Numbered from the stretch's first letter, positions 44,074-55,586 are shown. The stretch: 64,000 bases of DNA from Diplodia intermedia (GCA_021495925.1 JAKEKT010000005.1:124001-188000); one strand, 5' to 3'. Notes: generated by a model from the letters alone, not told the origin. Made by a program: numbers and translations.

Positions 44074-45645
44074 ATGGCCGACCCCATCCCTAAATACCCG
44101 CTATACGACTCGACCTACACTGCATATCGTCTGTCACCTCTCTATCATGGCGCAAACACACTACTCGACGAAACTACACTTCGCATGCATGCGCGCCGCC
44201 TGCGCGATACCTTGCGCGGCGATATTTTACGCGGTGTTGACGTCGGCGCCGGCAGCTTTGACGGCACTTCCGCCATATTAGAGAGCTGTACATGGGACCT
44301 GATTGGGGACGAGGAATCATGGGAGACATTACACCGGCAAGACATAGATGCACAAGAGGATGAACAACCTGGAGACCTCACGGATGCACCATCGCTCGAT
44401 CCCTCAGAAGCACGAGGTGTGCATGTCGAGCTGCGCTACCAGAAGGCCAGCTACACCGCGCTGTTACTGCGCGATCCGGAGGCGGACGATGTCCAAACAC
44501 CAGAAGGCTTCACGGCCCTGCCGCTCCTCTTCGTTCGCATGCCCGTTGCTCTCCGTGACACTTTCACATCCTACATTGCCTCCACCTTCGATGCGCGCAT
44601 CGCCCCCATGAAGCTGCGCTCCCGCTTCCTCTCCGCAACCCTCGAGACGATCCTCTCACACCCCGAAGTCGCAACCACCGGCAGCCTATCGTCCGCCTCC
44701 CCACTCCCCTCCATCCTCTCCCGGCTACAACTCCAAATCTCATTCCCCACCGCCTGCCCAACCGCCACCTTGCGCGCCCTCGACATCACCCTCTCCCGCA
44801 ACGACGTCCCGGACTTCCTAACCCGCGGCATCGCGCTCCTCCCAAACACCGCCGCCGACGACACCAACATCACCGGCCCCTTCACCGCCGCGCTCTCCCA
44901 CTACCTACAAACCCACCTCGCCCTCTCCCTCGCCCACCCAGGCGTCCACATCTCCAAGATCGCTCTGCCCCCGCTCCTCGCCCTCTCCGCCGGCGACGGC
45001 GCCCGCATCAAGCTCTTTTCCCCGCACACCGCCGCGTCCGCCGCGCCCGACTCGGCCTCCGTCTCGGTCGCCGCGCTCCAGCGCGTCATGGACGCTTTCT
45101 ACAGAGGCCTGCTGCGCGCGGCGCACGCGGCGCCGGTCGCCGAGGGCATGGGCGCGGGTGCGGGCGCGGAGAAAGCGGTGCTGGTGCTGAGGAAGGGGAA
45201 AGGGAAGGAGAAGCCGGCGGCGGCAGAGAAGGCGGCGACGATGTCATCGGCATCGTCCAAGAAGGGCAAGAAGCGCGCGCTGGGCGAAGGGGACGCGAAC
45301 GTCGTTGTTGACGGCGGCGGCGGCGGCGGCCGGGGAGGCGGGAGGAAAAAGGCCGAGGCATCTCCGGGGAAAAAGCGGAGGCGGCAACAACAGCGGGGCC
45401 GGGTCGGTGGGGACGCTGCTGCCGGGGAAGAGGGAGAGGAACAAGAAGGAGACGTGGAAGGAGGAGGAGGAGAAGAAGAAGAGGATGCGGTCGGCAGTTC
45501 GTCAGCGCCGCGGCGGAGGGCTGCTGCTGCTACCGCTGCCACCCGTGGTGGCAGCACTGCTGCTGCTTCTTCTGCTGGGAGGTCGAGCGTGCCGCAGGAA
45601 CCGCCGCCGCCGTATGAGCTGCATGATCCTGCGATTGTGCGATGA
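44074..45645 (+). CDS. Kinetochore CENP-L/Fta1-like protein
   Basis: A single exon of 523 aa; ATG 44074 is in an ideal context (GGCCATGG). The frame is open upstream to 43984, but translation from there looks unlikely. The N-terminus PLYDSTYTAYRLSPLYHG followed by HARRLRDTLRGDILRGVDVG and SCTWDLI is the pattern of Sim4-complex Fta1 (CENP-L), which binds CENP-N at the inner kinetochore. Later segments (LPLLFVRMPVALRDTFTSYIAS, FDARIAPMKLRSRF) fit the same family. The C-terminal 150 residues are low complexity: basic, Gly- and Glu-rich, with nuclear-localisation-like KKGKKRAL and KKRRR stretches. The family call is from memory of its pattern and should be confirmed by profile search. Confidence 0.78.
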   Translation: MADPIPKYPLYDSTYTAYRLSPLYHGANTLLDETTLRMHARRLRDTLRGDILRGVDVGAGSFDGTSAILESCTWDLIGDEESWETLHRQDIDAQEDEQPGDLTDAPSLDPSEARGVHVELRYQKASYTALLLRDPEADDVQTPEGFTALPLLFVRMPVALRDTFTSYIASTFDARIAPMKLRSRFLSATLETILSHPEVATTGSLSSASPLPSILSRLQLQISFPTACPTATLRALDITLSRNDVPDFLTRGIALLPNTAADDTNITGPFTAALSHYLQTHLALSLAHPGVHISKIALPPLLALSAGDGARIKLFSPHTAASAAPDSASVSVAALQRVMDAFYRGLLRAAHAAPVAEGMGAGAGAEKAVLVLRKGKGKEKPAAAEKAATMSSASSKKGKKRALGEGDANVVVDGGGGGGRGGGRKKAEASPGKKRRRQQQRGRVGGDAAAGEEGEEQEGDVEGGGGEEEEDAVGSSSAPRRRAAAATAATRGGSTAAASSAGRSSVPQEPPPPYELHDPAIVR

Positions 45646-46221
45646 TCGGAAGAAGCTGCGATTTTTATGATTCCGTTTCACCGCCAGAGATGGGGGGTTT
45701 GCTTACGTACCGCTACAACGACGATTGGATTATATGACATGTGGATCGGGCGTCGGCTAAGGGGGGGAGGAGTTGTTTGGGCGGAGAACCTCGGTGTTTG
45801 CTTGGGCCTGAGATCGGGCTTATCTGATTGTTCTGATATACCCCGTACGGCAATTTGTGTTTTTTTTTTTCTCTCTCTCCTCTGCATCTCCGAGCCGAAC
45901 CGCTTTCCCCCACGACTTCCTTGGATTTAACCGCAGCGGTAAATAAGGGACCGATCGCAGGGGTCTGGCTGACAAAGATACGACACAGTGATAAAAGATG
46001 CCCTACGGCTGCCCTTCTATATGCCTTCCAATGTTCTTCCTTCTACTTCCGCAGGGTTATGATACAGCCGCGACAAAAGTTACATGATGACAAGTGAGAA
46101 CCCCACACGCGCTTTAACCCGGCCGTCCATGCAACTTCATTCTATGCTCAACTGATTGAAAACGCAAAAAGTGAAGCTCTTCCCCAGAGTTTTATTAAAT
46201 TTCCAAAACTTCGGTACTGCT
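45646..46221. other. Convergent intergenic region
   Basis: 576 bp between the 3' ends of the CENP-L-like gene and IDH2, holding their 3' UTRs. A T10-11 run is at about 45860. No gene is supported. Confidence 0.5.
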
Positions 46222-47600
46222 TTACAAAGCCTTGATAACGGCGTCGGCGTACTCGTGGGTCTTGGCAGAGCCGCCAAGGTCGCCGGTGATGGTCTACAAA
46301 GATGAGTGGTTAGCCGACGCCACTTGGTGGGCTCGTGACCAAACGGGGGCAGGGATCTGCGTAGGGTGAAAATGGGGTGGGGTGCGGGATGTGACATACC
46401 TTGCCCTCGGCGAGAACCTTGAAGATGGCGCTCTGGATCTGAGCGGCCTGCTCGTGGAGACCCATGTGCTGAAGCATCATAATGGAGGACAGGAGCAGAG
46501 CGGTGGGGTTGGCCAGGCTCTTGCCGGCGATATCGGGGGCGGAGCCGTGCACAGCCTCGAAGATGGAGCACTCGTCACCGATGTTGCCAGAGGGAGTAAG
46601 ACCAAGACCGCCAATCAGACCGGCGCACATGTCCGAAAGAATGTCACCGTACAGGTTGGGCATGACCAGGACCTTGTCGTTGTAGGGAAGAGGGTCGGTG
46701 ACCATCTTCAGGCAAGTGTTGTCGAGAAGCTCGGCGTCGAACTCGATGTCGGGGAACTCCTTGGAGAGCTCGCGGGCGGTGTTGAGGAAAAGACCGTCGG
46801 ACATCTTCATGATGGTGGCCTTGTGGACAGCGCGGACCTTGTTGCGGCCAACCTCCTGGGCGTACTGGAAGGCGTAGCGCAGGACACGCTCAGAGGCCTC
46901 ACGGGTGATGAGCTTGATGCTCTGGACGACGCCATCCACGACGACGTGCTCAATGCCGGAGTACTCGCCCTCGGTGTTCTCACGGATCAAGACGGTGTCG
47001 ACGTCGTCGTAGGGAGTCTTGTAGCCGGCAATGGACTTGCAGGGACGGACGTTGGCGAAAAGGTTGAAGGTACGGCGGAGAGTCAGGTTGAGCGAGACGT
47101 GGCCCTTGCCGACAGGAGTCTGGATGCATGGTGGTTAGGCGGAACTTGGGAAGGCTGGCGGGTAGGGTGTTGCGGGACTGCGTACGGCGAGAGGACCCTT
47201 GAGGGCAACCTTGTTGCGGTTGACGCTGTCAATGGCATCCTGGGGAATGGTCGTCCTGCCGTCAACGAGACGGGGGGTGACGTCGACGCTCTCCCACTTG
47301 ATGGGGACCTGTGGTTTTGCCGTCAATGCGCATGCTCTGCGGCAAGCTTGGGGCGGGAGTGCGTACGTTGGCGGCCGAGTAGATGTCCTTGACGGACTGA
47401 GAGATCTCAGGGCCGATACCATCACCCTCAATAAGGGTGACGGTGTACTTGCCGTCATTTCCCTTCTGACCAGTGAACTTGGCCACGCGATCTTCGCTGG
47501 CGACAGAGTAGGCCCTCGCAACGGCGGGCGCCCAGCGCGGCGCGGGACGGACCTGGCGCAGGCATTGCCTGGCGGGAGCGGCGAAACGGGTGGCCAGCAT
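46222..47600 (-). CDS. IDH2: NAD-dependent isocitrate dehydrogenase subunit 2, mitochondrial
   Basis: Four exons on the minus strand: 47367-47600, 47186-47308, 46400-47119 and 46222-46293 (1149 nt, 382 aa). It oxidises isocitrate to 2-oxoglutarate with NAD+ in the TCA cycle, acting as an octamer with the IDH1 subunit. The first 30 or so residues are Arg/Ala-rich with no acidic residues (MLATRFAAPARQCLRQ), a typical mitochondrial presequence. Family motifs are IEGDGIGPEIS, RENTEGEYSGIEH, YAQEVGRNKVRAVHKATIMK and NLYGDILSDMCAGLIGGLG. The C-terminal exon TITGDLGGSAKTHEYADAVI completes the protein, whose length matches fungal Idh2. Divergent from SEC5 over a 388-bp gap. Confidence 0.96.
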
Positions 47601-47988
47601 GGTGGACGCGTGGGTGAGCGGAGAAGCGATGGGCGGGAGTGCGTGTGGGTGCGGCGGAACGCTGGTGTTGACGGAGGAGGCTTTGCTGCTCTGCTTTCAG
47701 CGCGCAATTAGTTCATCCGCCAAGGCGCAAACCGGGTGCAGCAGGGAAATGCTTCGGGTCGGCTTCGCGCGCGGCACCCACGCACGCCCGGTCGCAGGCC
47801 TCGTCTTCACCGCCCGGCACGTGCACCGCCCGCGTTTCACTGTGGCTCCCTCACTGGTGTGCCCTGCATCGGTCGGAGCTAACGTAGCCGCAACTGGCAG
47901 CTAGGCTGCGCTGCCGCCCGACAAAGAGCCTCCACCAAGCCGAGCTCTCTCCACACCACGACCCCGCGGTTGCGCAACAGCCGCCAAA
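47601..47988. promoter_or_regulatory. Bidirectional promoter between IDH2 and SEC5
   Basis: 388 bp separate the two start codons, which point in opposite directions. It must contain both core promoters. No specific factor site is assigned. Confidence 0.6.
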
Positions 47989-50900
47989 ATGGAGCGTCAG
48001 CTGCTTGAGCACTACAACCTCAAGACTCTCTACCCCTCCGAGTGGCCCGCCGAGAAAGACGAAGCGGAGGATTCCGACGACGAACCCCAGCCAAGCCGCC
48101 AGTCCACAGCCATCCAGCGCAGACGCTCCCGTTACTCGGTCCTCGAGCGAACCGGCTCTCGCAGCAGCGTCCCCAACACCGAAAAGACAAAGGAAGGCGT
48201 GGACACGCTTGTGCAGAAAGACGAGGCCGATCCCCTGGGCAATGCCTCGAGCGTCGTCAACGTGTTGCGGCAGAGGGGACTGCCTGTGGAAGATGACTTG
48301 AAGCTCCGTGTGTACTGACATCGATCTTTTCCCCTACAAGCCCTCTGACCGCAGTGCAGGCAATCGCTTTCTGCTGTCTTCCACCACCTTCAATCCTGGC
48401 CTGTTCCTGTCGCAAGTCCACAGCGATGCCTCCACGGAATCACTCCTTCAGGGCCTAGACTTCCTGTCGCGCTCCATTGAGAAGAAGTCCGCTTCTCTCA
48501 AGGTTCTCGTGGAATCCAACTTTGAGCGTTTCGTTCGCGCAAAAACCACAATCGACAATGTATACATGGAAATGCGTGATCAGGGTCGAGATCCTGCGCA
48601 ACCACAGAGCCACTCTCGAACAGGGTCCCGACAGTTCAGCGGCCGTCAAAGCGGTCACTATCGTAGAGCCAGCCAGGCGCTTATCGCTCCAGGACAGGTA
48701 CCTGTCGGGGACAAGAGGAAGACTGCTCTGACAAAAGAGAGCGAATATGGCGTTCAGGGCATCAAGACTCCTCTCTTGGAAGTCGCTGTCAAGGCGGAGG
48801 AAATATGGGGTCCGGCCTTGGGAGGTCGTGAACGTGGAGAAATGCTCAAGTCCATCTTATCCTCGGTTGAGAAGCACCGAAACCTTTTCGAGATCGGCGC
48901 GTCGATCCAGGACTGCATTAAGAGAAGGGACTATGACATGCTCCCTGAGGAGTATGGGAAGGCGCGTAGATACGCAAATGACGCGAAGAGGATTGTGGAG
49001 AACGCCACGGATAACCGCCTTCCCCTCACTGATCCGCAGATCCACCAGGTCATTGTGACGGCTCGGATGTGGACCGATGTTGAAGAGCAACTTACGGTTT
49101 TCAAACGTGACGTCTGGAAGAGGCTGGCTGGAACGCATTTCACGAAGCAGTCGCCGTCGGAGGATGAGAAGCCAGAGCAGCACATGACGCTCATCAAGGT
49201 GCTACTCGAACTGGGCGTTGAGGATAACCCGATCTGGGTCTGGCTACTCAGTCGCTACGACTTCTTGAAGTCCAAGATTACGGCGACTCTTGAACGTTCC
49301 AAGGTTGAAATTGAAATCTTGCGCCGCCGTCTCGGAAACGGAGAAAGACCGACTCCACGACAGATCGCCACGCACTTGCGAGCCGCCGAAACGCTGGACA
49401 AGCCCAATCACCAGGGAAAGATAGATTCGACGAAGGTCATTGACTTCTGGGACTACGAGCTTCAATCGCTTAACGCGCTTCTTTCGCCCCAAGGTGGCGT
49501 GCTGGCAGAGGTCATCGAATATTGGGAGACTGCGCAGTCGTTCATCGACGGCAAGGCTCAACGAACACTGCCGGTTGGCCCCGATGGCAAGAGCAAAGCG
49601 CACCACCGCCTGTCCTCGTCTGGTGTCATGGACCTACAAGGCGGTGCGAAGGAGCTCGTGAATCTAATCAGAGAGGGCGTGCAGGCTTTCTTCACCGATC
49701 CACCCCTCGAGGACATCTCCCTGCTTTACTCTCCTATTCCCGACACGCCTGCGACACCGAGGACTCCCATGCCTGGTGGCCCGTTGACACCTGGATTAGA
49801 TGCCAGATTCAAGATTGATGCCCACAATCCTCCGCCCTCTCCCAAGACTGGTGCTGGATGGGAAAAATTCGCATTCTGGGCGCCTTACTCCAACTCTCTG
49901 AGCGGCGTGCAGTATCTTAGCAAGATTTTGATCTTGGTTGGTTCTGCCGCAAGTGAGATTGGAGCCATGCGGATCACGCGCGGCGATCGTGGAAGCGAAG
50001 AGCTCAAGATTTTTGTAGGCACTGTCCGCGAGCGCTGTGTGCAAGCAGTCTGCGGTGCTTGGGGCGAGGATGCCGATTATGCCAAGTTGCTTGAAGACTG
50101 GACACGCTGGTCTGACAACAAGTACTTGACCCATATGCCTTTCCGGTTTGTGGGCCTGGACAACATTCTGCTGGCTACTGTGCAGAAGATGCTGTACTTG
50201 TCCGAGGCCATGACCAGATCGAGTGCTGGGGACGTTGTAGTTCCTCCGTCAAGCAAGCTCCTAGCCATGGTCCGGAGTCAATTTGTAACCAGCATCTACA
50301 AAGTTCTACAGGGCATGGTCGAGAACGTGGAGCGGCCGAAGAACTTGGACAATACTGGATGGGAGGATGATGTCGATGGTCTCACGCTACCATTGCGTAC
50401 TTTGACAACCCGCGACTTTAGCTCCAATGCTGTTGACGCGACTAACAAGGTAGGAGTGTTCGTATGAACAAGTCCGAGAACAACAGCTGACGCATCACAG
50501 AGCATTCGCATCCTTCTTACATTGTCCAATCTTCAGGCCCTCCGGACCGATCTCATCCCTCAACTGATCTCACAGTATGAACAGCACTTCTCGGTCAAGC
50601 TTGAAGAAGGCGCAAAGATCGACGACGCACTCTCCCAGATCTATGCCCGCCTCTTCCAATCATACACTTCGCCCATCAGCAACAAGCTTGGTGCCATAAT
50701 TAAAGCTGGCATCGCCGCACCAGACTGGGAGCCCAATACCAACCATCCTGAGGATGCACGGGCCTACGTATACGATGTCTTGCTCGAACTGGTCGTGGTG
50801 CACACGCAGGTCTCGACGACAGCGGCACCACTCACCAGCCAGATTCTCAAATACCTCCTCGAACAGGCTAGCAAGTACCTGATCGAGACGTTCAAGGCTC

Positions 50901-51130
50901 GCCAGCACTACACGCTCGCTGCGCTCGTGCAGGCCACGCTGGACGTCGAGTTTTTGGCCCAGACGCTCGGTAATTACACCACGGACAAGACTAGCGAGAT
51001 CCAGAGCGCCATCTACATAGTGCTGGACGAGCGCACAGATAACGATGCGAGGGTGAAGCTACAGACGGAGTTGGGTGAGCTCAGAGTGATTCTGAAGAAG
51101 CTCCGAGAGTCGACGAAGAGTGAATTGTGA
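47989..51130 (+). CDS. SEC5: Exocyst complex component SEC5
   Basis: Exons 47989-48307, 48360-50449 and 50501-51130 (3039 nt, 1012 aa). The first intron's GTGTGT donor splits an Arg codon (C|GC); the second is phase 0. Sec5 is one of the eight exocyst subunits that tether secretory vesicles to the plasma membrane at hyphal tips. Key family segments are an N-terminal MERQLLEHYNLKTLYPSEW, RFLLSSTTFNPGLFLSQVH, LDFLSRSIEKKSASLKVLVE, KESEYGVQGIKTPLLEVAVKAEEIWGPALGGRE (the Sec5 core), and helical bundles to the C-terminus. The protein has no membrane segment and matches fungal Sec5 in length. The acceptor of intron 2 and the resulting LLTLSNLQALRTDLIPQL are convincing. Confidence 0.93.
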
Positions 51131-51541
51131 GTTTCCCTTCCCCTCGTAGACGGCGATTGGATGGTGTATGCCCGTTGATGCTAACCAAAGCTGTATCAGT
51201 GCTTGCTTTAAGCGAGCCAGAGGTCACACGAAGACCGAACGGCCTTCTTCGTGAAGAGTCGAAGTGTTTCGGAGGTAGAATGATGAGCGAATGGTGTTGC
51301 TGGAGCGATCATGTACGTGCGAGCTACTGTAAATTCTTCCATGTAGTCAATACCCCTTTTTCTGCACTCAGTGTTTATTGGGGTTATTTTCATGTTCATT
51401 TACGCTGTCCTCACCTGATAAGTGGACGTATAAGTTGCCAAAGCGCACAAAGACCTACCCAGGTATGTCTAGATGGAGTCTTTTGTCCATCTAAATACAC
51501 TTCCTCGATCGTAGGCAGATGAAGTTCATATTACGCCAAGG
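51131..51541. other. Convergent intergenic region with small hairpin
   Basis: 411 bp between the 3' ends of SEC5 and the amidohydrolase. It contains a perfect 8-bp inverted repeat (TAGATGGA at 51470-51477 and TCCATCTA at 51486-51493, 8-nt loop), possibly a 3'-end structure. No gene is supported. Confidence 0.5.
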
Positions 51542-53023
51542 CTAAGCCTTCCCCTTAACCTCCCTCTCAAACTCCTTCCACGCCTCCTTCACCAATCCCT
51601 CCGTCGTCAAGAAATCCACCGCCGTCGCCGCCAGGCCCTTGCCAACCCTCAAGCTCAGCCCAAACGCCTCGGCCGTCCCCGCCGCGCCCTCGAAATCCGG
51701 GCTGTGCGGCCCGTTCCCCTGCGCGCCCGGCCTGATCCAGAAGCCGGCGCTCAAACTCGGCAGGACATAACTCACGTCGCCCTGGTCGGTGCTCGCCATG
51801 GTCCGCCCGCGCACCTCGTCGACCTCGGGCAGGGGTATGTCGCCGCCCAGGCGGTTGAAGTGGGCGCGGTAGCTGCGGGCCAGCGTCCTGCTCGGCACGT
51901 GGTCGGCGTAGGCGCCGCCGTCGGTGAGGACCATCTTGGCGCCGCTGCTGACGGCGCCGGCCTCGAAGCAGCGGCGGACGCGCGCGAACAGGGCGTCGCG
52001 GCGCGCCGTGGTGTCGGCGCGCACGACGAAGTCGCCGGCGGCGTAGGCGTGGATGATGTTGGGCCGCAGCCCGCCGTGCGTGATGTTGCCCTGGATCACG
52101 TCGCCCGGCGCCGTCTGCTGGCGCAGCACGGAGAGGGCGTTGTACGCGGTGACGAGCCCGTCCAGCGCGTTGACGCCGAGCCAGGGCGAGGCGGCGGCGT
52201 GGGCCTCGCGCCCGTGGTACTCGACGGTGAAGGCGCGGTACGCGGCCGTGCGCATGAGGGCCGCGTCCGGCGAGATGCCCGGGTGCGAGATCAGGTTGAT
52301 GTCGCAGCGGTGCGGGTGGGTGTAGGCGCCCGCTTTGATGAGTTTGATTTTGCCGCCGCCGCCTGGGTAGGGAGGTTAGTGGTTGTGTGTGGATGGGAGG
52401 GGTGGTTGGTTGAGATGAAGATGTTGAGGGTAAAAGTAGATGGGACGATCATCAGAGTGCTTCACAGGAGTTGGGAAACATTGCGGATGGTGAAACAAAA
52501 TGAATTACCTTCTTCGGCCGGCGTGCCGAACAGTACGACCTTCCCAGGCAAGTCGTGCTTCCTCATGGTGTCGGCCGCAGCAAGGGCACCCGACAGCGAA
52601 GCGGAGGCGATTAAGTTGTGGCCGCACGCATGGCCAATCTCCTGCAGGGCATCTGTTGCGCCCGCGTCAGCTCGCGGCCCACAATGCTTCGGGGACATGC
52701 TTGGGCTCACCCATCTCGGCATTGAACGAAACCACAGGCCCTTTCTTGCCGCTATCGAAGACGGCGACGAAAGCCGTGTCCATGCCATATGCCGACGGCG
52801 TGACTTGCCATCCCTTCTGCTTCTTCAGAAAGGATGTCAGCGCCTCGTGGGCGATGTACTCTTTGTACCCGAGCTCGGGATTATCGTGGATTGTCTTGTT
52901 GATGGGCCACAGGGTGTCTGCGATGCTGTCGATGTAGTCGCCAATCTCGCCGAGGTAGTCAGGCGATGACGACGACGCGTCTGCAACCATGTCGGCCGAC
53001 ACGAGAACCCAGTCGTCTGCCAT
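51542..53023 (-). CDS. M20D-family amidohydrolase (aminoacylase 1-like 2 type)
   Basis: Exons 52711-53023, 52509-52652 and 51542-52362 (1278 nt, 425 aa). I start at the ATG at 53023 (MADDWVLV; better context) rather than MGTSA at 53038. The metal-dependent hydrolase motifs are NPELGYKEY, the His/Cys metal centre in EIGHACGHNLIA, the general-base Glu in GTPAEEG and the dimerisation domain with YHGREAHAA. The family cleaves acyl or peptide-like amide bonds (N-acyl amino acids, dipeptides); the specific substrate is unknown. The gene is divergent from a Dal5-type permease across a 356-bp shared promoter, which suggests joint uptake and hydrolysis of a nitrogen compound. Confidence 0.9.
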
Positions 53024-53379
53024 TGCGGAGGTTCCCATCAAGGATTGATTGGAAAAAGGGTGGCGGAGAGAACAGAGGTCGTGCAAGCAACGGGACGGCT
53101 CGCTTGCCACAAAGCATCGCTCCCTCGCTTTGCTGCACCTCCCGTCCCCCATCCCCCACTTTCGACTGCAGCCCGCACCGCGCGGCTGTATCCGCACTCC
53201 GGCCCGAGCTACCACATGCCGTATGCCATCCGTCGGGAAGATAACCTGTGCAGCAATCAGTGCTGCTCGGACGCCGCCGTCTTATCAATTGATTGACTAC
53301 ATATACACCGCCAGCATGGATCGCCTCCCCGCAGCTTGCCAGCACCACTTCCCTTGCAAGTCGACGAGCTGGACTACAC
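53024..53379. promoter_or_regulatory. Shared promoter of amidohydrolase and Dal5-type permease
   Basis: 356 bp between two divergent start codons. Co-regulation of the two genes is inferred from this layout. No specific GATA cluster was evaluated. Confidence 0.5.
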
Positions 53380-54999
53380 ATGGCTGACAAGGACGACCTA
53401 GCCGTCTCCAATGACCCGCCGGCCGAGAAGAGCGGCGACGTTGATGAGAGCGTGGTCGAGGAGAAGTCGCGCCTGCGCATCGACGATGAGGCCGGCGACC
53501 TGGCCGCCAAAGCGCTGACGAGTGGCCCGCTTGATCCAGAGCTGTCCAAGACGGTGCTGCGGAAGATCGACATGTACATCCTGCCGTTCCTGTGCATCAC
53601 CTACGCCCTGCAGTTCATCGACAAGACGTCGCTGAGCTACTCGTCCGTCTACGGCATCATCGACGACAACAACCTCAAGGGCCAGGACTATTCGTGGGCG
53701 AGCAGCATCTTTTACTTTGGTGAGTCCACAACCCATCGCCAATCCCAAATACTGACCCATCCTCCAGGCTATCTCATCGCCGAATACCCCGGCGTAGCCA
53801 TCCTCCAACGCTTCCCCATGGCCAAGTTCCTCGGCGCCAACATCGTCCTCTGGGCCGCCATCCTGATGCTCACCGCCACCTGCTCCTCCTTCGCCGGCCT
53901 CGCCACCGTGCGCTTCTTCCTCGGCGTGACCGAGGCCACCATCTCGCCCGGCTTCGTCGCCATCACCGGCATCTGGTGGACGCGGCAAGAGCAAGCCGCG
54001 CGCTCCGCCCTCTGGATCTCCTTCCTCGGCATCGGCTCGCTGCTCGGCGGCCTCATCGCCTTCGGCATCGGCCACATCTCCCCTGGCAGTGGCGGCCTCG
54101 CCTCGTGGCAGTACATCTTCCTCATCCTCGGCGCCGTCACCATCCTCTGGGGCGTCGCCTTCCTGCTCGTGGTGCCCGACTCGCCCGCCGCCGCGCCGCG
54201 CTGGCTGCTCTCCCCGGCCGAGCGCGTCGCCGCCGTCCAGCGCGTCGTCGCCAACAAGACGGGCACCAAGACGCGCACCTTCTCGCGCGCGCAGGTCGTC
54301 GAGGCCGCCACGGACCCGGCCGTCGTCCTGCTCGGGCTCATCTCGTTCGTCAACGCGCTCGCGTCGGGCGGGCTCGCCTTCGGCTCGCTCATCATCCAGG
54401 GCTTCGGCTTCACGCCGCTGCAGACGACGCTCATGAACATGCCGCTCGCCGCGGTGCAGACGGCCGCGCAGCTGGCCGCCGGCGTCTCGTCGTCGCGCCT
54501 GCGCGGCTCGCGCCTGTACGCCGGCTCCCTCGCCATGCTCCCGCCCATCGTCGGCACCTGCCTCATCAACGGCCTGCCCGAGGCGAACCGCTGGGGCCGC
54601 CTCGTCGGCCTGTGGCTGCTCGGCTCGTACCCCGTCGGCTTCCTGGTGCTGCTCGGCCTGCTGGCGACCAACGTGGCCGGGAGCACCAAGCGGAGCGTCG
54701 CGAGCGGGTGGGTCTTCGTGTGCTACTGCGTCGGGCAGATCGCGGGCCCGCAGTTCTTCAAATCGGCCGAGGCGCCCGGGTACAAGAGCGGGATTGTGGC
54801 CATGTTGTGCGGCTTTTGCTTGAATTTGGTGATGAATCTGGTGCTGCGGTGGTTGTATGTGAGGGAGAATCGGAGGAGGGATCGGTTGCTGGAGGGGAAG
54901 AGCGAGGAAGAGATTAGGGCGATGGAAGAGGAGAGCAGAGTGCAGGGGTTCGAGAACGTGACGGATAAGGAGAATGTCATGTTTCGCTATGTCCTCTAG
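53380..54999 (+). CDS. MFS permease, anion:cation symporter (Dal5-like) family
   Basis: Exons 53380-53719 and 53768-54999 (1572 nt, 523 aa). A hydrophilic N-terminus is followed by LRKIDMYILPFLCITYALQFIDKTSL, the TM1 signature of allantoate/pantothenate-type permeases. SSIFYFGYLIAEYPG follows, with RFFLGVTEATISPGF and about twelve helices. The intron (53720-53767) is 48 nt, a multiple of three with no stop, so retention would insert 16 residues after TM2's start; the spliced form fits the family better. The ATG at 53380 is used because the frame's earlier start at 53293 is TTG. Substrates in this family are organic anions; the likely role here is uptake of the amidohydrolase substrate or its product. 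Confidence 0.9.
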   Translation: MADKDDLAVSNDPPAEKSGDVDESVVEEKSRLRIDDEAGDLAAKALTSGPLDPELSKTVLRKIDMYILPFLCITYALQFIDKTSLSYSSVYGIIDDNNLKGQDYSWASSIFYFGESTTHRQSQILTHPPGYLIAEYPGVAILQRFPMAKFLGANIVLWAAILMLTATCSSFAGLATVRFFLGVTEATISPGFVAITGIWWTRQEQAARSALWISFLGIGSLLGGLIAFGIGHISPGSGGLASWQYIFLILGAVTILWGVAFLLVVPDSPAAAPRWLLSPAERVAAVQRVVANKTGTKTRTFSRAQVVEAATDPAVVLLGLISFVNALASGGLAFGSLIIQGFGFTPLQTTLMNMPLAAVQTAAQLAAGVSSSRLRGSRLYAGSLAMLPPIVGTCLINGLPEANRWGRLVGLWLLGSYPVGFLVLLGLLATNVAGSTKRSVASGWVFVCYCVGQIAGPQFFKSAEAPGYKSGIVAMLCGFCLNLVMNLVLRWLYVRENRRRDRLLEGKSEEEIRAMEEESRVQGFENVTDKENVMFRYVL

Positions 55000-55586
55000 G
55001 TGGGGACGAACTGTAAGTTCAAAGCTGGCTGCAAAAGACTTGAGCCGACTTAAGCCTCACACATGGTACTCACATGGATAGTTGTATGTTTTGATATATT
55101 TGCAAAGTTTCGTAATTCACATCTACTTCTGGGTTGTTTGCTTCGACCGCCCATATAAAGGACATAGCGTGCTTTGCCGGGCACAGAGGGATCGAGCTGG
55201 AGATAAGTGAACTGACCTGGTGACACCCACAAGATCTCAAGGGAGATGCCAATTCATCGAAACCATGCCCCAACACTCTCCTTCATCCTCCTGGAGCACG
55301 GGGCGGAAAGTTTTCATCATGAACAAGTCTAAGAGAAGCTGCGACAGTTGTGTCATCGTCGGGTTAATCTGTCCGTCTTCTATGCGGCGCATTGATGATA
55401 GAGACTAATAAAGTGATGCCGAAAGCTACGCACATGGGAGCAAACGTGCAGCCAAATACTGCAGGGTAGACAGCTGGCTTGCGCTGCTGATGATACGTGG
55501 TTACCGGTTCTGATTTCAACATCAGTAAGTATATACACCTTGCACCTGGCTTCCAATACTTACTAGATGCACTTCCACCCAGACTT
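55000..55586. other. Convergent intergenic region
   Basis: 587 bp between the 3' ends of the permease and the HeLo-domain gene. No supported gene; the minus-strand frames at 55050-55276 and 55364-55789 have no motifs. Confidence 0.5.

Noticed and set aside
51470..51493. Hairpin as a bacterial-type terminator
   Set aside because: The organism is eukaryotic; an 8-bp stem in a convergent 3' region is not evidence of intrinsic termination.
51704..52969. 421-aa plus-strand open frame
   Set aside because: Antisense to the amidohydrolase across its introns; Arg/Ala/Gly/Val-biased composition typical of a shadow frame.
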